Source: Hyphomicrobiales bacterium (GTDB lineage Bacteria > Pseudomonadota > Alphaproteobacteria > Rhizobiales > Aestuariivirgaceae). Taken from it: a DNA stretch of 64,000 nucleotides. The notes under the pieces are model-generated. The model did not search any database. It had not been told where the DNA came from and was given only the letters and a program-made list of their open reading frames with translations. Below, in pieces: positions 27,374 to 35,726 of the stretch. The stretch spans positions 22,754 to 86,753 of the forward strand of contig JANYHE010000050.1 in NCBI GenBank assembly GCA_025359215.1. The letters run 5' to 3'. The stretch's first letter is position 1; each line of letters begins with the position of its first letter. Position numbers and translations under genes: made by a program.

Positions 27374-28207
27374 ATGAAAAAAAATCCTTGCATCATCTGC
27401 GTTGCCATCACCGGGTCTCTTCCTACAAAAGAGAACAACCCAGCGGTGCCAATTACCATTGCGGAACAAATTGAAAGCACACAGGAAGCTTTTGAGGCTG
27501 GTGCCGCAATTGCCCACTGCCACGTACGTGATGATGAGGGCAAACCCACATCTGATCCGGCACGTTTTGCAAGGTTGAAAGAAGGTCTAGATAAACATTG
27601 CCCGGGAATGATTGTGCAACTTTCAACGGGCGGTAGATCGGGTGCCGGACAGGCCCGCGGTGGCATGTTGTCTCTTCGGCCAGATATGGCGTCACTTTCT
27701 GTGGGGTCAAATAATTTCCCCACGCGGGTTTATGAAAACCCGCCAGACCTTGTGGATTGGTTGGCTTCAGAAATGCTTAGCTATCACGTAAAGCCGGAAA
27801 TTGAGGCATTTGATTTAAGCCACATCGTTCAAGCAGCAACCATGCAAAGGGATGGACGGCTGGAAGGTCCTCTCTATGTGCAGTTTGTGATGGGCGTGAA
27901 AAATGCCATGCCAGCTGATGAAAAGATTTTGGATTTCTATATAGAAACATTAAAACGCTTCTCTCCGGACGCGCAGTGGTGTGCTGCAGGCATAGGCCCG
28001 GCGCAGATTGTGATCAATGAATGGGCAATTGCAAAAGGAGGCCACACCCGCACAGGAATGGAAGACAATGTGCGCATTGATAAGAATACACTTGCGCCTT
28101 CCAACGCTGCTCTCGTTAAACGGACGATCGCAATTTGCGAAAAATATGGCCGCCCTGCTGCGACGTGGAAACAGGCCCGCGAAATTCTTAATTTGGAACA
28201 AAGATAA
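27374..28207 (+). CDS. Beta-keto acid cleavage enzyme (BKACE, DUF849)
   Basis: This 277-residue enzyme is of the BKACE family, which condenses a beta-keto acid with acetyl-CoA to give acetoacetate and a new CoA ester. The zinc ligands H48 and H50 lie in AHCHVRD, and E230 in GMEDNVR. The early AITGS block and GGRSGAGQARGG (86-97) are also family features. The best-known member cleaves 3-keto-5-aminohexanoate in lysine fermentation, but members have many substrates, so none is assigned. The divergent neighbour is the HAD phosphatase. Confidence 0.9.
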   Translation: MKKNPCIICVAITGSLPTKENNPAVPITIAEQIESTQEAFEAGAAIAHCHVRDDEGKPTSDPARFARLKEGLDKHCPGMIVQLSTGGRSGAGQARGGMLSLRPDMASLSVGSNNFPTRVYENPPDLVDWLASEMLSYHVKPEIEAFDLSHIVQAATMQRDGRLEGPLYVQFVMGVKNAMPADEKILDFYIETLKRFSPDAQWCAAGIGPAQIVINEWAIAKGGHTRTGMEDNVRIDKNTLAPSNAALVKRTIAICEKYGRPAATWKQAREILNLEQR

Positions 28208-28355
28208 ATTATGGCTGGCGAACCTCTGCTCTCATCTCCCTAATGTGGAAATTATCGCGGCAGTTGATGGCACTCAATATGACAGAGTTGATATTCGAAC
28301 CAAGCCCTAACCGTGGATTGCAAACGCACCCTCAAGCCAAAAGTCTAAACCATGG

Positions 28356-28754
28356 TTAGTCCTGACCGACTACTAACTTCAGCAAGTCATGCACAACCGA
28401 ATTAAATTGGTCGAGCGAATAGGGTTTGGAGAGGACACGCGAGCCCTTCAACATGGGTGGTAGTTCAAAGGGCTCGGCTAAAGCCGTTACGAAAGAGAAT
28501 GGAACATTCATTTTCCGCAGCGCTATCGCCAGGTGGACAGTTGTTTGTTGGCCAATGATATATTCTATGAGCGCAAAATCGGGCCTGTCTTCCATAATTT
28601 TTTTAAGGGCGTCTGCAACATCAGTGATGGGACTCACACGGGAAACCCCATTTGTCGAAAGCAGGTATTCTATATCCAACAAGATCAAGGTATTATCGTC
28701 AACTGCGAGAGCATGAAATGGCTTCCGAAACCCATCTTTCTGACCGTTCAACAT
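28356..28754 (-). CDS. Degenerate receiver-domain protein with Glu at the phosphoacceptor site
   Basis: This 132-residue stand-alone receiver-like protein keeps D19-D20, T90 and K110-P111. The residue expected to be the phosphorylated aspartate is E64 (FALIEYIIG). It resembles the single-domain receivers that accompany HWE kinases. Glutamate here may mimic the phosphorylated state, or the protein may bind partners without phosphorylation. It sits at the left border of the stress island and is transcribed away from the Crp/Fnr gene. Confidence 0.75.
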   Translation of the reverse strand: MLNGQKDGFRKPFHALAVDDNTLILLDIEYLLSTNGVSRVSPITDVADALKKIMEDRPDFALIEYIIGQQTTVHLAIALRKMNVPFSFVTALAEPFELPPMLKGSRVLSKPYSLDQFNSVVHDLLKLVVGQD

Positions 28755-29056
28755 CTAGCCGGATCCTCAAAGAATTTTGCAAACAAACGCCTAGGACTAT
28801 TTTCGTTAACCGAAATCCTCCCAAAGGCCGAATTCCCAATTCAATAAAACTGAGGAACAAGTGCGCCCCATAGACGTTAAACACCTAAATTTTTACTGCC
28901 CGAATTCGGCTGTAAGTAAAGAAGGCATTGGGCGTTATTGGCGATAGCATGGCTTGCAACAACCCTTTCAGCGAAGCGTAAGCCAAGTAATGTGTGATAT
29001 AATACTTAACGACCGAGCGAAAGTCTGTCCACTTGTGCACATACGGAGAAAAATCT
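28755..29056. other. Intergenic region between divergent regulator genes
   Basis: These 302 bp hold the EcfG-type promoter at 28854-28878 for the rightward Crp/Fnr gene. No EcfG-type promoter was found for the leftward receiver gene. Short open frames on both strands have no ribosome-binding sites or recognisable sequence. Confidence 0.6.
28854..28878 (+). promoter_or_regulatory. EcfG-type promoter
   Basis: GGAAC at 28854-28858 and GTT at 28876-28878, with a 17-nt spacer ending in C (so CGTT). This is an exact match to the alphaproteobacterial general stress sigma factor pattern. It lies about 180 bp upstream of the Crp/Fnr gene start at 29057. Confidence 0.75.
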
Positions 29057-29800
29057 ATGGCGGACAAAATAGAACAGCCCGTTTGGCTAGAAAATAACTT
29101 GATAAGGCTTCTACGCACTCGAGATTTTGAATTGATTTTGCCGCATCTCAAGCCTTTCCACGCCAAGGACAACGCGCCTCTCTATACGCCGGGCCAAAAT
29201 GTGGAGACGGTTTATTTTCCTTGCGGGGCGACTTTGGGTTCCTTCGTGATTGACATGGAGGATGGCAGGGCCATTGAGACAACACTTGTCGGTCGCGAGG
29301 GGGCGGTGGGTGGAATTGTAAGTCAAGGTAGGCTGCCAGCTTATTCTCGCATAATGGTGCAATTTGGTGGGGACTTCGTGACGTTGCCACTTTCAGTTTT
29401 AGAATCTGCCAAACTGAAATCTCGGACACTAGACGCTCTCTTTGCGCGGTATGCTGATTGTGTGGTGGCGCAGATTTTTCAAGCCACCGCGTGCAATGCT
29501 GCACACACTATTGAACAACGAGCCTGCAAGTGGATTAATGCAGCCGTGGAAAGAACCTACAGCCAAGAAGTTCCGCTTACACAAGATCGGCTTTCGGCTG
29601 TGCTGGGCGTAGGCAGAAGCTACATCAGTCGCGTAATTAAAACGCTAAAATCTGATAAAGTCCTGAAGGTTAAACGCGGGAAAATCATCATTGAGGATCG
29701 TCAAGCGCTCGCTAACCGCGCTTGCAAATGTAATGACAGTGTCAAAGATCATTTCAAACTCGTGTTGTCGGGTGTTTATCCTGCGTACAACGAAGCTTAG
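29057..29800 (+). CDS. Crp/Fnr family transcription regulator
   Basis: This 247-residue regulator has a cyclic-nucleotide-binding-like beta barrel (about 35-140) and a C-terminal winged helix-turn-helix (LTQDRLSAVLGVGRSYISRVI, about 183-203). There is no FNR-type N-terminal cysteine cluster. I chose ATG 29057 because GGAGAAAAATCT precedes it. An EcfG-type promoter lies upstream, which would put it in the stress regulon. It converges with the kinase gene, overlapping by 4 nt. Confidence 0.9.
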   Translation: MADKIEQPVWLENNLIRLLRTRDFELILPHLKPFHAKDNAPLYTPGQNVETVYFPCGATLGSFVIDMEDGRAIETTLVGREGAVGGIVSQGRLPAYSRIMVQFGGDFVTLPLSVLESAKLKSRTLDALFARYADCVVAQIFQATACNAAHTIEQRACKWINAAVERTYSQEVPLTQDRLSAVLGVGRSYISRVIKTLKSDKVLKVKRGKIIIEDRQALANRACKCNDSVKDHFKLVLSGVYPAYNEA

Positions 29801-31515
29801 GTAACTGTATCCAAGAGACCTGGTTCAGTTGACGTCTGATTTATCAAACTTGGAGGAGGCGCCGAACTCGCGGCGTTGAATTTCTCCGAAAACCGAACGA
29901 TCCAATAAAATCCTTCGGGTAAATACTGCACGTCAGTCACGCCATTGAGTTGAAGTGGAACAATTTTCTCGATGAGCGTGCGGCCAAAGCCGGAACTCTG
30001 AGGCTGTTTAACGGGAGGACCGCCGCTTTCAACCCAAGACAGTTCAATAAATTTGGTGTGGCCCGTCAAAACCTTCCACGCGATCGTAACACTGCCGCGT
30101 GGGCCTGCCAAAGCTCCATATTTGGCAGCATTGGTACCAAGTTCATGAATAGCCATTCCAATTGATCTTGCATTTTCTGGGCTTACCATTACCGCCGGAC
30201 CTGAACTAGAAATTCGCTTGTGCTTTTCGCTATCGAAACTCTTGATCTGGGTCTGGATTAACTTGCCAAGTTCAATTGCCTGACCATCATTTTGCATCAA
30301 CAAATCCTGTGAAGCCGAAAGCGCAAGCAAACGTTCAACGAGAGCATCGCGGTAGCCATCGATAGATTTTTGTCCGCGCGCCAATCGGTTCGCCAAACTC
30401 ACAAGCAGGGTTAATTGATTTTTTGAACGATGGATCAGCTCTCTAATAAGAACGTTTACAGATTCTTCTCGCCTGACCAATTGGTCCATAGTTCGGTCAA
30501 ACTCAAAGCCCAAAATGCCTATCTCTCCATCAGATACTGAAAGTCCCGTGCGAGCCGAAAACTGGCTATGTTGCCAGCTTCGGACAGTTGACAACAGCTT
30601 TTCGAATGGTCGAGTTACAAAAATGCGTACCAGATAGTATGCAAGAATTGCGGTTGCCAAAAGTGATATGCTCGTAAAAATCAATTGTCGCCATGTTGCG
30701 GTCGTGAGAGATAAAAAGGACTGATTTATAGAAAATCCCGCACTCACATACAGGCCCAGGGGAGAGCTAGAAACCGGGACATAACCTAAGAGTCTCTGTA
30801 CACCATCGAGGCCCTTACCTGAAATGACACTTGATTCCGGTGCCGTAACCAGATGCATATATTGATCGGGGATTCTGGTGCCAACGAACTTATCAGGATC
30901 AGGTTGTCGGGCAATAATAGTGCCTGATCGATCTGCAACTGTCACCGTGCCATCTATTGGTAATCCTCTCAGTAAAAATTGCTGGGAAAGCCATTGGGGA
31001 TCGACAGAGGTGATCACAGCACCTATATGCTTTCCATCCGCATTCGCTATAGGAAATGCCAGAGGCAAGGCCGGTTTTTTTGTGATCGAATCTTGCGTGT
31101 ATTCTCCAATCACCAAATCATCTTTAAGTAATGATTGTTGAAAGTATGCCTTGTCGGAAATATTGATATTGAGCTGTTCAGGAAGAGGAGCACATCTGAT
31201 TTGTCCGTTGCCGTCAGCCACGGTGATAATTGACAGATATTTGATCTTGTTTGTTAATTGGCCGACAAACTGGCTACATAACTCCGAGTTAAAAGCGCGA
31301 ACCGATGACGCTTCCCCGACTGCTAGCATGATGCCCCTAAAGCCTCCCACGATTCTTGATAGCTCGGACGACGCCAATTGCGCTTGGCGCAACGCCATTT
31401 GTTGCACTTCCTGCTGTCGCGCTTCAAAAAGTGCTACGGAGTTATAGATTTCGATACCAATGATGGGCGTTAGGCCAACCATCACAATCAAGGCAATTCT
31501 GTGCGCCAATTTCAT
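29797..31515 (-). CDS. Membrane-bound HWE/HisKA_2-type sensor histidine kinase
   Basis: This 572-residue kinase has an N-terminal membrane helix (8-25), a periplasmic double-Cache-like sensor (about 40-270), a second helix (about 275-300), a HAMP-like linker and an HWE-type kinase domain. The kinase domain shows the H-box ELIHRSKNQLTLL and the HELGTNAAKYGAL N-box. HWE/HisKA_2 kinases are the class that phosphorylates PhyR, so this is a candidate sensor for the stress response encoded at 47-48.8 kb. The ligand is unknown. Confidence 0.9.
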   Translation of the reverse strand: MKLAHRIALIVMVGLTPIIGIEIYNSVALFEARQQEVQQMALRQAQLASSELSRIVGGFRGIMLAVGEASSVRAFNSELCSQFVGQLTNKIKYLSIITVADGNGQIRCAPLPEQLNINISDKAYFQQSLLKDDLVIGEYTQDSITKKPALPLAFPIANADGKHIGAVITSVDPQWLSQQFLLRGLPIDGTVTVADRSGTIIARQPDPDKFVGTRIPDQYMHLVTAPESSVISGKGLDGVQRLLGYVPVSSSPLGLYVSAGFSINQSFLSLTTATWRQLIFTSISLLATAILAYYLVRIFVTRPFEKLLSTVRSWQHSQFSARTGLSVSDGEIGILGFEFDRTMDQLVRREESVNVLIRELIHRSKNQLTLLVSLANRLARGQKSIDGYRDALVERLLALSASQDLLMQNDGQAIELGKLIQTQIKSFDSEKHKRISSSGPAVMVSPENARSIGMAIHELGTNAAKYGALAGPRGSVTIAWKVLTGHTKFIELSWVESGGPPVKQPQSSGFGRTLIEKIVPLQLNGVTDVQYLPEGFYWIVRFSEKFNAASSAPPPSLINQTSTEPGLLDTVT

Positions 31516-31554
31516 GCGATTAGTCCCTTAAAGGCCATAAATCAGTTAAACTGG

Positions 31555-31587
31555 CAAATGATTTTGACGTAGATCACTTATCATTTG
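31555..31587. promoter_or_regulatory. Palindromic candidate regulator site upstream of the HWE kinase
   Basis: CAAATGAT (31555-31562) is mirrored by ATCATTTG (31580-31587) around a 17-bp spacer. The spacer contains TTGAC-N4-ATCAC (31564-31577), which resembles a Crp/Fnr half-site pair. It is about 40 bp upstream of the kinase start at 31515. The neighbouring Crp/Fnr protein is a possible binder; this is inference. Confidence 0.35.
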
Positions 31588-31783
31588 ACAAATGAAATGG
31601 CAATATCGTTAGGGAACTGAGTTGGGCACCATGGACGGGTGAAAGGCTCGCCTGCCATTTCGTTGGCTGCAAGAGGAAACCAGAAAAACTATTGCATTCC
31701 TCATTCCCGCCGCATCTGGTTGATACATGGTGCTTACATATTAAACGTTCGTCTTTCTTTCGCGTTCCTTGTCTTCAGTATAA

Positions 31784-31969
31784 TTATCTGCCTTTATGCT
31801 CGGGCAGACCAGATTGCTTTGTACTGGCGAGTTTCTCAAGCTGTTTTTTTGACATCGCATTATACATTTCGGAAGATGCCCCTTTAAGGTCCTTAGGGGA
31901 AGCGTCACCTTTTTTCGCTGATAATGCAGCGCCGGCCGCTTTTTGTTGTGCTTTCGATTTTGCAGGCAT
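31784..31969 (-). CDS. DUF3008-like small stress protein
   Basis: This 61-residue, lysine- and alanine-rich hydrophilic protein begins MPAKSKAQQKAAGAALSA and contains the MSKKQLEKLASTK tail typical of DUF3008. The ribosome-binding site is AAGGAG, 7 nt upstream. Members are small, disordered-looking proteins of unknown role, common near stress genes. No EcfG promoter was seen immediately upstream. Confidence 0.75.
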   Translation of the reverse strand: MPAKSKAQQKAAGAALSAKKGDASPKDLKGASSEMYNAMSKKQLEKLASTKQSGLPEHKGR

Positions 31970-32070
31970 TTTAATCTCCTTAGCTCGCCCATTTCGGGCG
32001 GAAAAATTTTTGGAACATCAACGCGGCAACTCATGCGCCAATTTCAATTCGAGTTAGGTTTAAAAATTAA

Positions 32071-32096
32071 AAGGGGAAGACAGGTGCCTTCCCCTT
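32071..32096 (-). terminator. Rho-independent terminator
   Basis: AAGGGGAAG (32071-32079) pairs with CTTCCCCTT (32088-32096) around an 8-nt loop. Read leftward, the stem is followed by a T-rich run (TTAATTTTTAA), as expected for terminating the small gene at 32108-32281. Confidence 0.7.
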
Positions 32097-32107
32097 CCAG
32101 CAACCTA

Positions 32108-32281
32108 TCAACGTTGCGTTCCGCTACGTTGATCATCAGAGTGTGAACCCGACGAACCGCTCTTGTTTCCTTGTCCTGAGGATTGAGTGCCGCCACGCTT
32201 GTTATCCGCGTCGGAGCCACGCGATCCGGATTTATCGGACTTTGAGGTCTTTGACCCCTTATTTCCATCATTGTTCTGCAT
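32108..32281 (-). CDS. Small Gly/Ser/Lys-rich hydrophilic stress protein
   Basis: This 57-residue low-complexity protein is rich in Gly, Ser, Asn, Asp and Lys, with SGSRGSDADNKRGGTQSS as its core. It resembles KGG-type stress-induced small proteins but is not a clear member. I chose ATG 32281 because AAAGGAAAG precedes it; the longer frames upstream lack such sites. It has its own EcfG-type promoter at 32352-32376 and a terminator at 32071-32096. Confidence 0.65.
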   Translation of the reverse strand: MQNNDGNKGSKTSKSDKSGSRGSDADNKRGGTQSSGQGNKSGSSGSHSDDQRSGTQR

Positions 32282-32351
32282 AATCTTTCCTTTACATATC
32301 TTGTTGAGGGCCGAAAATTGGTAGCACACCAAATTGTTCTCCCGCTGAAAA

Positions 32352-32376
32352 AACTCTGTTGATGAATTGAAGTTCC
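32352..32376 (-). promoter_or_regulatory. EcfG-type promoter
   Basis: Read on the minus strand, GGAAC (32376-32372), a 17-nt spacer and GTT (32354-32352). It lies 71 bp upstream of the start of the small stress protein gene at 32281. Confidence 0.75.
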
Positions 32377-32448
32377 GGAGTTGACAAAAATTAATTCGAA
32401 GCCGGTCAAAAATTCGCGACCAGTTTGAAATTCAATCGATAATTGTTT

Positions 32449-32473
32449 GGAACAATTTTGTAGAGAAGGCGTT
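32449..32473 (+). promoter_or_regulatory. EcfG-type promoter
   Basis: GGAAC (32449-32453), a 17-nt spacer ending in C, then GTT (32471-32473). It lies 58 bp upstream of the 67-residue membrane protein gene. With the promoter at 32352-32376 it makes a divergent stress promoter region. Confidence 0.8.
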
Positions 32474-32531
32474 TCGAAGTTCAGATTGTTATTTTATGCA
32501 ATTTTACGAAGAACCCAAAAGGAGAATTAAA

Positions 32532-32735
32532 ATGGCACTTCTTGACCCGGAACTGCGAAACTATAATCAGCCCTCTGTTGAAGGCGAAAATTTTCAAGAC
32601 ACTCAAACAGGTCGTTTCGAAACTCGGAATCGTAACGCAGCCTATTTTGAGTCACTTGACGTCGTTGCAGTTTTGTTGGGCGCTGTGATGATGTTAGGGC
32701 CTCTCACCGCAACAGTTGCAGGTTTTGGCAGCTAG
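32532..32735 (+). CDS. Small single-pass membrane protein
   Basis: This 67-residue protein has a polar N-terminal half and one hydrophobic helix near the C-terminus (about 44-65, VVAVLLGAVMMLGPL...). ATG 32532 follows AAGGAG with good spacing. An EcfG-type promoter precedes it, so it is probably a stress-induced membrane peptide. I do not recognise a family. Confidence 0.65.
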   Translation: MALLDPELRNYNQPSVEGENFQDTQTGRFETRNRNAAYFESLDVVAVLLGAVMMLGPLTATVAGFGS

Positions 32736-32933
32736 CCACAGCGCAAATTTGCAAACAGACTTTGGTGTGTGATTGAAAGCGTTGAATAAGCAAATCACTT
32801 CGATGGGCATTCACTTGCAAGGTTCTTCTCTGTTTGAAATTAAAGACGTGGTTTGTTTGAGTTTTACCGAATGCTGATCTGCAGCAACTCTATCCAAAAT
32901 AGCGTGATAAATCGGATAATAAGGAAAATCATA

Positions 32934-33422
32934 ATGACCAAAAAACCATTTCAACATGTGAAGGACCTTGTCAAAGATTTTGATAAGGCAATGTTAATCA
33001 CTCAGAAACAACAAGGCAAAATTCATGTTCGTCCCATGCAAATTGCAGAAACAACCGATGAAGGTGTGCTGCGCTTTGCAACCTCTTTGCGCTCCGCAAA
33101 AATAAGGGAAATTTCCGACGATAATCGGGTCAATTTGGTTTTTCAGAATTCGTCTCAATTTTTAGTTATGTCTGGTGAAGCCAAAATTGAAACGAACGTC
33201 AATTAGATTAACCGCCTTTGGTCTGAGTCTTGGAAGGTCTGGTTTCCTGAGGGCAAAAACGATCCTACGATTTGTTTGATTACTATCACAGCCAAAGAAG
33301 CCGAATTTTGGGATAATTCGGGCACGAGGGGTATTGCCTACGCATTCAAGGCTGCCAAAGCCTACATCCAAGGCACGATTCCGGAAGAAGACACGGATGC
33401 TCACGGAAAAGTTTTACTTTAG
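32934..33422 (+). pseudogene. General stress protein 26-like (pyridoxamine-phosphate-oxidase fold), interrupted by an in-frame TAG
   Basis: The frame starts at ATG 32934 (AAGGAAAA upstream) and encodes a split-barrel flavin-binding-like protein (FQHVKDLVKDFDKAMLIT, GKIHVRPMQIAE). It stops at TAG 33204-33206 after 90 residues. The same frame continues without shift to TAG 33420-33422, and the continuation (WKVWFPEGKNDPTICLITITAKEAEFWD, then AYAFKAAKAYIQG) is the expected second half of the family, about 160 residues in all. A single nonsense mutation is the simplest reading, leaving a recent pseudogene or a truncated product. Readthrough is possible but there is no support for it. Confidence 0.8.
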
Positions 33423-33524
33423 AGTGTTTGCAAATTAGGCCGACCACGGATCGAATAACAATTTTGTGTAACTACCATGAGCGGCAATCCTGACACTGAG
33501 TATTAACTGAACCCAGTTTGAAAT

Positions 33525-35726
33525 TCAGACCAACTTAGCAAGAATTACTTTTGAAGATTTGCGAGATAGTCTTAATTTTCGAACCTTTTTCAATGTAATT
33601 TCGATATTACAAGTAAAGCCTTGCTCTTCAAAAGTATTTTTGACCTTTGCTCCAGCCAAGCTTTTTTCAATGAGCATGGCTCCAAATTTGGGACTTATAT
33701 TTTTTGAAGGAGGCGGGCCGCCGCGCTCGCGCCACGTCAGAAAGATTGTAATTTTTGAATCCAAATGCCTTTCTGTTCGCCAATAGAGCTGAACGTTTCC
33801 CGTCGGAACTGACAAAGCACCATATTTCAATGCGTTGCTCGCTAATTCATTAAAAATGAGGCCAAACGGAGCCGCATATTCCGCCGAAAGATTCACGGCA
33901 GGTCCTGATATGTCAATGCGGTTATCGTTGTCTCGCAAATAGGTTGCAAACTGAAGACGAGCCAGGGCTCCCAACTCTGCTCCTTTCCAATCACTTGCCG
34001 AAAGTACGTCTTGCGCCATCGCCAAGCTGTGCAGACGTCCTTCAAAAGCAGTAGCGAATGCTTGGGGATTTTCTGCAGTGCGTAAAGTTGATCGCAAGAT
34101 TCCTTGCAACACAGCAAATGTGTTTTTAGAACGATGAGCCAATTCTAAGTTCATCAAGCGCTGTCTAGCCTCCCATTCACGACGTTCTGTCACGTCATGC
34201 ATCGCGACTGAAATTCCTATAGTGCGGCCATCCAGCGATTTTACGGGTGCCAAGGTAACAGAGATATAAACATAGCTGCCGTCTTTGCGGAGTCGTCTGG
34301 CTTCATAAGGGCCAACCGGATGATCTCCTTTGGCCATTTCTTTAAATTGCATTTGTTCTGTTCGCTGCGAAGGTTCAGCAAGCATGCTGACATGTTGACC
34401 AATTGCTTCCTCCGCGGAATAGCCAAAAAGTCGACTGCACGCCGGGTTCCAGGTTTCAATAATACCATCAACTGACAAGCCAAATAACGCGTCGTGCGAT
34501 GCCAGCGCAACTGAAGCCATCCGAGCATTAAATGCTTCGGTTAGACGGCGAAGGGTGATGTCATGATCGGTCTCCATCACCAACCATTCACCCTCACTGT
34601 CTATCGCTTGTTGACGTGTTTCAACAAATATTTGACGGCCGTCTTTGCTCAGGTGCTCAAGTTCGCCGGTCCAACTTCTTCCCACCTGCAGAATTTGCAA
34701 AAGTTCACTCTCTGATAATTCTGCGCGGGTCTTGAGAAGCCTGTGACTGGAGCGCCCGATAGCTTCGGCTTTTGAGAATCCATATAAATTTTCCGCGCCG
34801 CGATTCCATTCGACAATACCTTTTTGGGGATGCCAAACAAAAATTGGCTCAAAGGACAAATCGATGAGATTAGCTAGTCGACTATTCGAAGCTTCAATTT
34901 TTTTGCGCTGAGAAATATCGATTGAAGCGCCAGCCATTCTAACAATGTCACCGGCTACATTGCGAAAAACCTTCCCCGAGTCGAGCAGCCAAACATAGTG
35001 GCCATCACGGTGACGAATTCTATATTCTAAAATATAGGAGTCATTGGGCTGTAGATAGTCTTTGATGTCAAGATTCTTCAATCTTTCGGCATCATCAGGA
35101 TGACGAAGATTTTCCCAATCTACTTGTCTCAGGCCAATTTCCTCTGCTGACCAGCCTAAAATTCGAGAGGTACTTTTACTGCGCCATACCTCATCATTCT
35201 TTAAATCGATATCATATACGACAGCTCCTGCCGCCTCTTCCGCAGTCTCAAGGCGTTCCACTCCAAGGCGTAATGCATCCTGCGCAAGCTTCTGCTCGGT
35301 AATATTCTGTGTAGCTGCTATAACGCGAGTGGCAACCTGAGCAGCGTCTCTGATGAACTTCCCGCGCACATTCCAGAAAGCCCGATCTTGATCGACCGAC
35401 ACCCCCCGAAAGGCAAAAGCAAAATTTTCTTCGCCATTTTCCAATGCTCGGTTAAATTCCGCCATCATAGGTCCGCGATCATCCGGATGGGCAAAAAAGT
35501 TAGCCCGAGAAGGATCCGCAGAAAGCTCATCCGGAGAACAGCCAATAACGCGAGCCGAATTGGCAGCCCAGATAATCTTATTTTCAGTTAAATCTAGTTC
35601 CCAAGCAAACATATTGGCCGCTTCTGTCGCCAATCGAAGCCGTTCTTCACTCTCCACAACGGATGAGACCAAGGCCTGAGAATTTGAAATTAGATCAGCC
35701 ACTCGATCTTGTATCCGTACTTGCAC
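33525..35726 (-). CDS. Multi-PAS HWE-type sensor histidine kinase
   Basis: This 733-residue soluble kinase has four PAS/PAC modules (about 25-150, 155-275, 280-395 and 400-515) and an HWE/HisKA_2 kinase domain with LELAHRSKNTFAVLQ as the H-box and FNELASNALKYGAL as the N-box. Like the kinase at 29.8-31.5 kb, it is of the class that feeds PhyR, so it may be a cytosolic sensor (redox, light or ligand by PAS cofactor; not determinable). The start is GTG 35726, with only a weak ribosome-binding site, so the N-terminus is uncertain. Confidence 0.88.
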   Translation of the reverse strand: MQVRIQDRVADLISNSQALVSSVVESEERLRLATEAANMFAWELDLTENKIIWAANSARVIGCSPDELSADPSRANFFAHPDDRGPMMAEFNRALENGEENFAFAFRGVSVDQDRAFWNVRGKFIRDAAQVATRVIAATQNITEQKLAQDALRLGVERLETAEEAAGAVVYDIDLKNDEVWRSKSTSRILGWSAEEIGLRQVDWENLRHPDDAERLKNLDIKDYLQPNDSYILEYRIRHRDGHYVWLLDSGKVFRNVAGDIVRMAGASIDISQRKKIEASNSRLANLIDLSFEPIFVWHPQKGIVEWNRGAENLYGFSKAEAIGRSSHRLLKTRAELSESELLQILQVGRSWTGELEHLSKDGRQIFVETRQQAIDSEGEWLVMETDHDITLRRLTEAFNARMASVALASHDALFGLSVDGIIETWNPACSRLFGYSAEEAIGQHVSMLAEPSQRTEQMQFKEMAKGDHPVGPYEARRLRKDGSYVYISVTLAPVKSLDGRTIGISVAMHDVTERREWEARQRLMNLELAHRSKNTFAVLQGILRSTLRTAENPQAFATAFEGRLHSLAMAQDVLSASDWKGAELGALARLQFATYLRDNDNRIDISGPAVNLSAEYAAPFGLIFNELASNALKYGALSVPTGNVQLYWRTERHLDSKITIFLTWRERGGPPPSKNISPKFGAMLIEKSLAGAKVKNTFEEQGFTCNIEITLKKVRKLRLSRKSSKVILAKLV

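Noticed and set aside
28208..28310. Open tail after the BKACE gene (reads ...NVEIIAAVDGTQYDRV...)
   Set aside because: It has a protein-like look but no start codon of its own, and is too short to assign; possibly a gene remnant.
32114..32118. GGAAC on the minus strand inside the small Gly/Ser-rich gene as a promoter for the DUF3008 gene
   Set aside because: The -10 position reads CTG, not GTT.
33204..33206. Recoding of TAG as pyrrolysine or another amino acid
   Set aside because: No pyl genes or recoding signal seen, and every other gene in the window uses ordinary stops; a nonsense mutation is simpler.
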